NCBI GenBank assembly: GCA_947057405.1
Contig: CAMSEJ010000071.1
Location: 1 to 9,517 of the forward strand
Source: an uncultured Roseburia sp.
Lineage (GTDB): Bacteria; Bacillota; Clostridia; Lachnospirales; Lachnospiraceae
Reading direction: 5' to 3'
DNA length: 9,517 nucleotides
A program made the position numbers and the translations under genes. Below the pieces are notes generated by a model. It was not told where the DNA came from, searched no databases, and worked only from the letters and a program-made list of their open reading frames with translations. Below, one piece after another: positions 1-7,100 of this stretch (within the stretch, counting starts at the first letter, position 1; the number at the start of each line of letters is the position of its first letter).

Positions 1-1229
1 TCCTTGATCCGAATATTAATTAAGCCCTGCTGTTTGTCCAGGTATTTGACGGAATTGCCGATAATATTATTCACACTGCGCTTTAGCTGCTCCGGATCGG
101 CAATAATCAAAACATCGTTGTCCACATAGTTGAAATACGCCAGGCCGACCTTCTTTTCCTCCAAATCCAGACCGATCTCCTCCACACAGTCATTGAAGTA
201 CTCCGCTACGTTGATTTTGTTAAAATTATAGGGAATGCGGTTGGTGTCAATCTTGGCGTACAGCGTCAGCTCATTTAGCAGCGCGTCCATTTCATTCGCC
301 TTGCTGTTGATAATGCGCAGGTATTTCTCCTGCTTTTCGGGCGTATCCGCCACGCCGTCCAAAAGCCCTTCCGAGTAACCCTTCACCGCCGTAATCGGCG
401 TCCTCAGATCGTGGGCAATATTACTTACAAGCTCCCGGCTGCCCCGCTCACTCACCACCTGCTGCTCCGAGGATTCCTTTAAGCGCTTGCGCATCTCCTC
501 GAAATTGGCGCACAGCTCACTGATCTCGTCGCTGCCGTCCGCGGCAATCGTAAAATCCAGATTGCCCTGCTGGATATTCAGCGTCGCCTCCTCCAGGTTC
601 TTAATCGGCCGGATAATCCCCTGATAAATCCAGATAATCAGCATCCCCGCCGTCAACAGCAGAATCAGCAGAACGGAAACAAATGCATCCAAAAGCAGTC
701 TCTGTACCTCCGGCAAAATCCCGTGGGAAGCCGTCACAATAAACACGGTGCCCTTCTCCCCGTCCGAAAACAAAAAATCAATCTGCTTGACTAACACCTG
801 CCCGTCTCCGTCCACATACGTTCCCGTTTCCGCGTCCGGCCCGTCCTCCTCATACCAGGGCAGGCCAGCCACCCGCAAATCCGCATCCTCTTTGCCCAGA
901 TAGACAAACCGATCCTCTTTGCGCACAATCAGATAGGAATATTTGTCCATAAGCTTGCGGTTTTCCCGGTCCAGAAATTCCTGATCTAAAAACAGCTCCG
1001 GATCCTCGGAAACCTGGTTCAGCAAAAAGTTGTATTCTTTTTTGGTGTACTGGTTTAAAAGCTGAAACGAATTGAGCAGATAGTGATAGTCGCCGGTTTC
1101 AATCCCGTAAGTCTGTTCAATGGTGCGCATCTGAAACTTCTGAAAGCCGAAAATAACAAATCCCGCCAGCAGAATCGGGACAAATATGATAATGCAAAAG
1201 GATATGGAAAGCCTGGTTTTTAATTTCAT
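1..1229 (-). CDS. Sensor histidine kinase, HAMP type (3' end missing)
   Basis: A membrane sensor kinase of a two-component system; 409 codons are visible and the 3' end lies outside the window. Residues about 8-29 form a first membrane helix, about 30-176 an extracytoplasmic sensor region, and about 177-203 a second helix. A HAMP linker follows (from about 204, with RPIKNLEEA). The dimerisation/phosphoacceptor helix carries the H-box SNIAHDLRTPIT, with H273 as the predicted phosphorylated histidine (codon at 411-413). The ATPase domain has begun: its N-box (LKRSVNNIIGNSVKY, Asn388 and Asn392) is present, and the glycine boxes fall off the left edge. The ATG at 1229 is preceded seven bases upstream by AAAGGG (1237-1242). 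The gene follows metK but has its own promoter, and a terminator separates the two. No response regulator lies upstream, so its partner is either past the left edge or elsewhere. The stimulus cannot be read from the sequence. The family call is firm. Confidence 0.95.
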   Translation of the reverse strand, partial: MKLKTRLSISFCIIIFVPILLAGFVIFGFQKFQMRTIEQTYGIETGDYHYLLNSFQLLNQYTKKEYNFLLNQVSEDPELFLDQEFLDRENRKLMDKYSYLIVRKEDRFVYLGKEDADLRVAGLPWYEEDGPDAETGTYVDGDGQVLVKQIDFLFSDGEKGTVFIVTASHGILPEVQRLLLDAFVSVLLILLLTAGMLIIWIYQGIIRPIKNLEEATLNIQQGNLDFTIAADGSDEISELCANFEEMRKRLKESSEQQVVSERGSRELVSNIAHDLRTPITAVKGYSEGLLDGVADTPEKQEKYLRIINSKANEMDALLNELTLYAKIDTNRIPYNFNKINVAEYFNDCVEEIGLDLEEKKVGLAYFNYVDNDVLIIADPEQLKRSVNNIIGNSVKYLDKQQGLINIRIK

Positions 1230-1276
1230 GCCGTCGCCCTTTCAAACTGCCGCGGATAGATCCGGGGTTTCTTTTT

Positions 1277-1304
1277 ATTATAGCATGTATTTGCCAAAAT
1301 CCAA
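1277..1304 (-). promoter_or_regulatory. Promoter of the histidine kinase gene
   Basis: On the minus strand there is a perfect extended -10, TGCTATAAT (TATAAT at 1277-1282, TG motif at 1283-1285). A poor -35, TTGGAT, lies at 1299-1304 with 16-base spacing. The extended -10 would compensate for the weak -35. The surrounding 80 bases are AT-rich. Predicted start of transcription is near 1270, giving a leader of about 40 bases. Confidence 0.7.
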
Positions 1305-1334
1305 TTAAATATATGAAATATATTCTAAACTTTT

Positions 1335-1374
1335 CATAAAACAGACAGGGTGCGCCTCTGCGCACCCTGTCTGT
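1335..1374 (-). terminator. Intrinsic terminator after metK
   Basis: A perfect 15-bp stem (1341-1355 with 1360-1374) closes a four-base loop just past the metK stop codon. It is followed on the minus strand by a short T-rich run (TTTTAT, about 1335-1340). The stem is very strong although the T run is short. It separates metK from the downstream kinase gene. Confidence 0.85.
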
Positions 1375-1398
1375 CCGGCGTATGGAACCCGCCCGGTA

Positions 1399-2586
1399 TT
1401 ATAAATATTTTTTCAGCGTTTCCACTTTATCTAACGCTTCCCACGGCAGCTTTAGATCCGTCCGTCCGAAATGCCCGTAAGCTGCGGTATCCCGATAAAT
1501 AGGCCTTCTTAAATCCAGCATCTGAATAATCCCGGCCGGACGCAGGTCAAAATTCTCACGGATCAGTTCCACAAGCTTTTCGTCGGAGAGTTTCCCTGTC
1601 CCGAACGTATCTACCATGACCGAGGTCGGCTGCGCTACTCCGATAGCATACGCAAGCTGAATTTCACATTTATCCGCAAGACCTGCCGCCACAATGTTTT
1701 TCGCCACATAACGCGCCGCATAAGCCGCGGAACGATCCACCTTCGTGCAGTCCTTCCCGGAAAACGCGCCGCCGCCGTGACGTGCGTAGCCGCCATACGT
1801 ATCCACGATAATCTTGCGCCCGGTCAGGCCCGCGTCTCCCTGCGGCCCGCCGATAACAAAGCGCCCGGTCGGGTTGATATAAATCTTTGTATCCGCATCG
1901 ACCATATCCGCCGGAAGAATCGGATCCAGCACATATTTTTTCACATCCGCATGGATCTGCTCCTGTGAAACCTTTTCGTCATGCTGTGAGGAAATGACGA
2001 CTGCCTCCAGACGGCACGGCCTGCCGTGTTCGTCGTATTCCACCGAAACCTGCGACTTTCCGTCCGGACGCAGGTAAGGAAGCGTACCGTCTTTTCTTAC
2101 CGCGGTAAGCTGTTTTGCCAGCTTGTGCGCCAGTGCAGCCGGATACGGCATATACTCCTCTGTTTCGTTTACCGCAAACCCGAACATCATACCCTGGTCG
2201 CCCGCTCCGATTGCTTCAATCTGAGCGTCTGTCATCGTGTTTTCTTTTGCCTCAAGCGCCTTGTCCACGCCCATTGCAATATCCGGGGACTGCTTATCCA
2301 AAGCTACCATCACCGCACAGGTATTGCCGTCAAAGCCTTTTTCGGAGCTGTCGTAACCGATTTCGTTAATCGTTTTGCGCGCGATTGCCTGGATATCCAG
2401 GTTGGCTTTCGTACTGATTTCGCCCGTTATCAGTACAAACCCCGTACATGCCGCCGTTTCACATGCCACACGGCTCATCGGGTCCTGTGCCATGCAGGCG
2501 TCTAATACCGCATCGGAAATTGCGTCGCAGATTTTATCCGGATGCCCCTCAGTTACAGATTCGGATGTAAATAACCGTTTTTCCAT
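1399..2586 (-). CDS. metK: S-adenosylmethionine synthetase
   Basis: Cytoplasmic enzyme that makes S-adenosylmethionine from methionine and ATP, releasing phosphate and pyrophosphate; it works as an oligomer with Mg and K ions. The protein has 395 residues, the normal family length. Visible signatures are GHPDK at residues 14-18 (ATP/methionine site), GEIST near 55, the family signature GAGDQGMMFG at 127-136 and the phosphate-binding loop GGGAFSGKD at 271-279. The ATG at 2586 has a textbook AAGGAG (2595-2600) eight bases upstream. It is transcribed alone: a SAM-I riboswitch leader controls it from upstream and a strong hairpin closes it downstream. The sequence looks intact and typical, so identification is as certain as sequence alone allows. 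Confidence 0.99.
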   Translation of the reverse strand: MEKRLFTSESVTEGHPDKICDAISDAVLDACMAQDPMSRVACETAACTGFVLITGEISTKANLDIQAIARKTINEIGYDSSEKGFDGNTCAVMVALDKQSPDIAMGVDKALEAKENTMTDAQIEAIGAGDQGMMFGFAVNETEEYMPYPAALAHKLAKQLTAVRKDGTLPYLRPDGKSQVSVEYDEHGRPCRLEAVVISSQHDEKVSQEQIHADVKKYVLDPILPADMVDADTKIYINPTGRFVIGGPQGDAGLTGRKIIVDTYGGYARHGGGAFSGKDCTKVDRSAAYAARYVAKNIVAAGLADKCEIQLAYAIGVAQPTSVMVDTFGTGKLSDEKLVELIRENFDLRPAGIIQMLDLRRPIYRDTAAYGHFGRTDLKLPWEALDKVETLKKYL

Positions 2587-2646
2587 GATTGATTCTCCTT
2601 TTTCTTTTCCTTTGATTTAATCCAAACACTGCTCTCTTTCAGGGAT

Positions 2647-2675
2647 AAAAAAAACCGCTTATGAAAAATAAGCGG
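2647..2675 (-). terminator. Riboswitch-controlled terminator in the metK leader
   Basis: An 8-bp hairpin, CCGCTTAT paired with ATAAGCGG (2668-2675 with 2655-2662), has a five-base loop and is followed by eight uridines (2654 down to 2647). It sits between the SAM-I aptamer and the metK ribosome binding site. Its 5' arm includes CTTATT (2667-2672), which is complementary to AATAAG in the 3' strand of aptamer helix P1 (2708-2713). An alternative antiterminator can therefore form when S-adenosylmethionine is absent. Confidence 0.92.
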
Positions 2676-2705
2676 AAAAGATTTTGTAAGCTGAAAAATC
2701 AAATC

Positions 2706-2808
2706 CTCTTATTGTTCGACATTTCGCTCAGGTTGGCACCTTCCTTTGTCCCAAAGGGGTTGCCGTGACTTCACAGATCCTATGTATCTCCATCACTCTG
2801 AATAAGAG
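2706..2808 (-). promoter_or_regulatory. SAM-I (S-box) riboswitch aptamer controlling metK
   Basis: A leader RNA that binds S-adenosylmethionine and stops transcription of metK when the ligand is plentiful. Helix P1 is a perfect 8-bp pair, CTCTTATT (2801-2808) with AATAAGAG (2706-2713). Inside it are the conserved S-box elements: CAGAG just after P1; a P2 arm with GTGA paired to TCAC and AGAT paired to ATCT; the invariant GGCAACC (2758-2764); a P3 hairpin CCTTTG/CAAAGG (2743-2757); and GGTGCCAA (2733-2740). P4 is short and not well resolved by eye. A terminator follows directly, as expected for the class. The ligand and mode of action are taken from the known family. Confidence 0.95.
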
Positions 2809-2834
2809 AAAGCTATATGATTGAATTCGCTTTT

Positions 2835-2875
2835 AGGTTACGCCAATTTGCCCAATCTGTCAAGTAGTTTTTTTT
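2835..2875 (-). promoter_or_regulatory. Promoter of the metK leader
   Basis: A consensus -35, TTGACA (2858-2863), is followed after 17 bases by a weak -10, TAACCT (2835-2840), on the minus strand. A run of eight adenines on this strand (2868-2875) lies just upstream of the -35 and resembles an UP element. Transcription would begin near 2828, about 20 bases before the riboswitch. The weak -10 is the least certain part. Confidence 0.65.
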
Positions 2876-2892
2876 CCCATTTCTGATCAATT

Positions 2893-2924
2893 GTAACAGA
2901 GACGACGGAAGGCTGAACTGTTAC
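2893..2924. repeat. GTAACAG inverted repeat between the divergent promoters
   Basis: GTAACAG (2893-2899) and CTGTTAC (2918-2924) form a 7-base inverted repeat with an 18-base gap, between the metK and HD-GYP promoters. A further copy, as ATCGTAACAG, lies at 3030-3039 inside the start of the HD-GYP gene and is an exact 10-base inverse of 2918-2927. Half-sites of a regulator are possible, but repeats this short can occur by chance. Confidence 0.3.
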
Positions 2925-2951
2925 GATAAATTTTGAAGTTTCCGATTAAGC

Positions 2952-2981
2952 TTTACACCTTCGATACGGATCTGGTATAAT
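2952..2981 (+). promoter_or_regulatory. Promoter of the HD-GYP gene
   Basis: A -35-like TTTACA (2952-2957) and a perfect extended -10, TGGTATAAT (TATAAT at 2976-2981), are separated by 18 bases. Transcription would start near 2988, leaving a leader of about 30 bases that contains the ribosome binding site AGGGAG (3006-3011), nine bases before the ATG. Confidence 0.75.
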
Positions 2982-3020
2982 AAACGCAAGAATGAAATAG
3001 ATAAAAGGGAGTGTTCCAAT

Positions 3021-4106
3021 ATGCAGACTATCGTAACAGAACAATTAAAAAAAGGCATGGTAACCGCCGCGCCGGTCGTTACCAAAAACGGCCAGATCAT
3101 TGTCAGCGAGGGCGTTTTGCTGACCGATCCGTTCATTTCACGCATCAAATTTTACAGTATAGACTCTGTCCAGATCCAGGATTTCAAGGAACCGGATGCC
3201 GCTTCGGCAGAGAATATTTCCGAACCGACGTACCTTGAGCGAATCAGAGGGTATGCCGAATTCCAGAACTTTCAGAATGATTACACCCGGTCTGTCCGGA
3301 AGCTGAAAGCCATACTCACAGAAGCGGCTGCCGACAACGGCACGTTAGATACCGATTATCTGTACCAAACCGTAGAACCCCTGCTGGCTAAGGTATCCAT
3401 TTCGTTTGAAATATTCAATATTTTACATACCATGCCCACCACAGAGGACAGCATTTACGCCCATTCTCTGAATGTAGCGCTGATTTCAAGCATGCTCGGC
3501 CGCTGGTTAAAGCTGTCCGACCGGGATCTGGAAACACTTGCGGTTTCCGCCCTGCTGCACGACATCGGCAAGTTGAAAATCCCGGCGCAGGTTCTGGACA
3601 AGCCGGAGAAATACACCGACGAAGAGCATGTGCTGGTGAAAAAACATCCGGCGTTCGGATACCTGATCTTACTGCCGTATCCCAATCTGAATCCGCACGT
3701 CAAGAACACGGCGCTGATGCACCAGGAGCGGTGCGACGGAAGCGGCTACCCGCAGAAATTAAAGGGAGAGGAAATCGACTGGTTCGCCCAGATCGTCGCG
3801 ATTGCGGACGTATACGACGCCATGACCGCAGCAAGATCGTACCGCGCACCGATTTGCCCGTTTACAGTCATTGCAGACTTTGAAAATGACGGGCTGCAAA
3901 AATACAACCCCAAATTTATCCTTACGTTTTTGGAAGGTATTGCCTACACCTACCAGGGCAGCCGTATCCGGCTTTCCGATGGCAGGGACGCCAATATTAT
4001 TATGCTGAACAAACAGTTTTTATCCAAACCGATTGTACAGGTTGCGGACGGAACGTGCATTGATTTGTCGCGCACGCCGCAGCTGTCCATTCAGTCGCTT
4101 CTGTAA
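3021..4106 (+). CDS. HD-GYP domain protein, putative cyclic-di-nucleotide phosphodiesterase
   Basis: A soluble 361-residue protein with no signal peptide or membrane segment. Residues 1-55 match the N-terminal module common ahead of Firmicute HD-GYP domains (a KKGMV motif and ITKNG-like turns). The HD-GYP core spans about 140-310: H148, the HD pair H180-D181 in HDIGK, H209, then HQERCDGSGYP at 234-244 and D263 in IADVYDA. The last 50 residues form a small beta-rich tail (RIRLSDGRDANI) usual in this group. Known members hydrolyse cyclic di-GMP or related dinucleotides at a metal centre. Two ligand positions differ from the best-studied trinuclear enzymes: the second His of HHE is Gln235, and the position four before H148 is Ser144 rather than Glu. 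Activity is therefore likely but not assured. No GGDEF, EAL or receiver domain is attached. The start is supported by AGGGAG nine bases upstream. It is a single-gene unit, divergent from metK. Confidence 0.92.
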   Translation: MQTIVTEQLKKGMVTAAPVVTKNGQIIVSEGVLLTDPFISRIKFYSIDSVQIQDFKEPDAASAENISEPTYLERIRGYAEFQNFQNDYTRSVRKLKAILTEAAADNGTLDTDYLYQTVEPLLAKVSISFEIFNILHTMPTTEDSIYAHSLNVALISSMLGRWLKLSDRDLETLAVSALLHDIGKLKIPAQVLDKPEKYTDEEHVLVKKHPAFGYLILLPYPNLNPHVKNTALMHQERCDGSGYPQKLKGEEIDWFAQIVAIADVYDAMTAARSYRAPICPFTVIADFENDGLQKYNPKFILTFLEGIAYTYQGSRIRLSDGRDANIIMLNKQFLSKPIVQVADGTCIDLSRTPQLSIQSLL

Positions 4107-4131
4107 GATGCGCGCCCCGGTAAACTAAAAT

Positions 4132-4180
4132 AAGGGCTGTCGGGAAGGAACGGATTGGCCGTTTCCCGACAGCCCTTTTT
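4132..4180 (+). terminator. Long hairpin terminator between the two converging genes
   Basis: A 15-bp perfect stem (4132-4146 with 4163-4177) is followed by a T run (4176-4180) on the plus strand, 26 bases after the HD-GYP stop codon. The 16-base loop can form its own small AACGG/CCGTT stem. On the minus strand the stem is followed by ATTTTAG, so it probably also ends transcription of the protease gene, whose stop codon is at 4199. Confidence 0.9.
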
Positions 4181-4198
4181 AAATTGTCTTTTCCCGTA

Positions 4199-7100
4199 TT
4201 ATTTTACGGCTGCCCCTTTTGGCAGCTTCGCATCGGAAAACAGCTTCCGATAGCTCTTTTTCTTTCCGCTCGGAACCGTCACCTTTGCCTTCGGGTCTAT
4301 TTTCGCAAACGCCTTCTTGCCTATCTTCGTCAGTTTTTTGGTCTTCACCGTTATTTTCTTTAATTTACCGCACCCCTCAAATGCCTGCTTGCCGATTTTT
4401 GTGACATATTTTCCAATCGTCACCTGCGTCAGCTTCTTGTTGTTGCGGAATACCTTCTCCTTTATTTCGGTTACCTGATACGAATAGCCTCCGATTTCAA
4501 CCGTTGCAGGGATGTTTAGCTTTGCCTTCTTTTTCGCTTTGATAACCGTCACCGCTCTGCCCAAAGCGCCCGTCTTCTTTACCTGGTAAGTAAGATCGCC
4601 GACGGTTTTTTTGGTTCCGACAGCCGGAAACGCCGAAACCGTCTGATTCTCCTCTGCGGTAAGCTGTGCATCGGTCTTAATCCGGTCCAATGCCGCCTTT
4701 GCCGCGTTTAAAGCTTCCTCCAGGCTTTGTTCGTCGTAAGCCAGCGCAATCGCGGCTTTGCCCTGTACCAGAACGGTTTCCAGCTCTTTTTTCTGGGCTT
4801 CGCGGTAATCGGCCGGATTCTTGTAGGAGAGCAGTTCGGAAATTGCCTGTTCCTTACGCAGCGCAAGCTGTTCGGCAGGTGATTTTTTTACATGCACGCG
4901 GCAGGTAAACGTCTGGCCGTCCGCATACCGGACGGTTATGTCCGCATCCCCCTCGCCGGCTGCCAGAACAACCCCGCTGCCGTCTACGGATGCCACGGAC
5001 GGATTGGACGAGCTCCACTGCGTTTTCCCTTTGTCCTCGGGCCGGATACCCGCGTTTGCGGGAATTGCCACAGACTCGCCCATAAACAGAGTCAGCTCCT
5101 TCTGATTCTCCCGGCTTATCAGCCTGGCGTCTGCAAGCGCGGCAAAGGCCGTACCGCTCACCCCGGACGTATTGACCGTCAGTGTCCGGATTCCGGCAAG
5201 GTTTAGATAAACGGATTCCGCCTCATCCGTCCCGCTCAGTGCGTCCGTCTCATATAAAAGCGCACCGTCTCCGTAAATCGACACCCGTACCGGACCGCTG
5301 CCTGCCTGCGCAGCATCTGCGCCAATCCAGGCGGTAAATGCATCAAACTGTTTTCCCTGCAAATCCCAGGAAACAGACGCTCCCGCATCCATCCCAATCC
5401 CGTTGTCAAACGTCCTTGCCTTTCCGTTTACCAGAAGGGAAACCGGATCGCCGCTCTGGTATTTTTTCACCGAGGCACCGCCGGCATTCAGATACAGATT
5501 GCTTAAGTAAGTATTTGCCATGGAAACCTGGTATGTCTCATATAAGTAAAACTCCGCCGCGGAGATAAATTTATCCCTGCCGCCGTCTCCCGCGGTCGCA
5601 AGCGCCGTAATCCGGATCCGTTTTGCGTCCGGAGCGAAAAACTCGGCGGATTTTGTGGAAGCATCCTCCGCCCATTCATTGGATCTCAGCGGAAGTTCGA
5701 TAAAATCATCCCCGGTGTCTTTGGTACTGTACGAAATACCGTAGGTTAAAATCATTCCGTTATTGCCGCTTTGCCGGGGTACATATTCCAGTTTTCCAAT
5801 GTCCGTATTTTCAGGCAGCGTAATGGTATAGGTATTGTTTTTGCCGCCGGCAATATCTTCCCCGCTATAGCGCGAATGCCAAATCGTCTTCTCGTTGCCG
5901 TCTAAGGCGTTTGACGCGGCGTTATCCTTTTGATCCTGCTGGCTGTCAGCCGCCCCTTTTAACCGTTTGGAATCTATTTTTGCGTACTTCTGGTAACTGT
6001 CCGCCTCTTCCCCAATCAGTATACCGTATTCCCTGCGGTATTCCTCTTTCGCGCCTTCGTCTAACAGACCGAACGCTTTTTGCACGGTCATCTTTGCATT
6101 GTGATAGCTTTCCTGAACGGACAGGTCTGCGCGGTCCATATGGGCCAGCATAAAATCGGAATAACCCTTTAACATCGAATAATATGCATTGTTTTTGTAT
6201 TCCTGACTCCAGTTTTCCTGCATCATGCCCTGAGCAGTTTTTACAAATGTAACCTCGTTCCCGCCATATACGGCATAGGCCGAAAGAGCTTCTTTTGTAT
6301 ATTGGCTTACCATACGCACTCTGCCGATTTCCCGGTGCATAATGGTTACCTTAGAACCGTCCGGAAAATCAAAATCGCTGTCGAACGCTTCCGCTTTCCC
6401 CACGCCGGAAAGAGAGCGGCTAAACAACTCCTTTCCCTGCGGATCCTGAATGCGGATTGAAAGGTACGGCTCATCCGGGTTTGTAAAATAGTAATGCGGT
6501 TCAATGTTATTAATCCGGCAATTGATACTTCCCCGACTGGTATCCAATGTAAGTACGGCAACCTCCGCGTCGGCCATACCCAGCAGCTTAAGCTGCGCGT
6601 CGTCCGCCAGAGGGTTGCCCGTGACTTTTGTATAAACCAGATCTTTTTTGACGGAACCCTTCTGCGCCACAAGGTATTCATTGCCGTATTTGTAATCTCC
6701 TGTACGCGGCAGCGGAAGTTCTACCTCATAAATTCCGACCGGAAGGTTTAACTGCAGCTCTTTGCGGTCTGCCTTTACCCTTGCCGCTATTTTACTGCCG
6801 TTTTTAATCAAGATCGTCTTTCCTTCCACTGCGGAAAATTCGTCTATGGAAAGCTTAAGCGTTACATTGCTGGTATATGTCTCGGAAAGCTTTGCCAGAT
6901 CATCCGTACTGACCAGGCCGTATATCCCACTTAATGACATCCCCGCGGCATTTAACTGCTGTCTTGCCCGTTCTGCCAGGGCATCATCCGGGATCAGGCT
7001 CCTTAAGTAATACAGCATCGGCAAATCCTGGTTATAAAGCCGATCCTCCAAAAGCTCCGATGCACGAATATGCCAGCCGTCAAAATAAGGCGCCGTATTG

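Noticed and set aside
1117..1365. An 82-codon open frame on the minus strand crossing the start of the histidine kinase
   Set aside because: It is out of frame with the kinase, runs through the promoter and the metK terminator region, and has no good ribosome binding site.
2026..2505. A 159-codon open frame on the plus strand
   Set aside because: It lies wholly antisense to the certain metK gene, has no ribosome binding site and no recognisable protein features.
6346..6681. A 111-codon open frame on the minus strand
   Set aside because: It overlaps the protease gene in another frame of the same strand, is rich in Arg and Trp as out-of-frame readings often are, and has no family resemblance.
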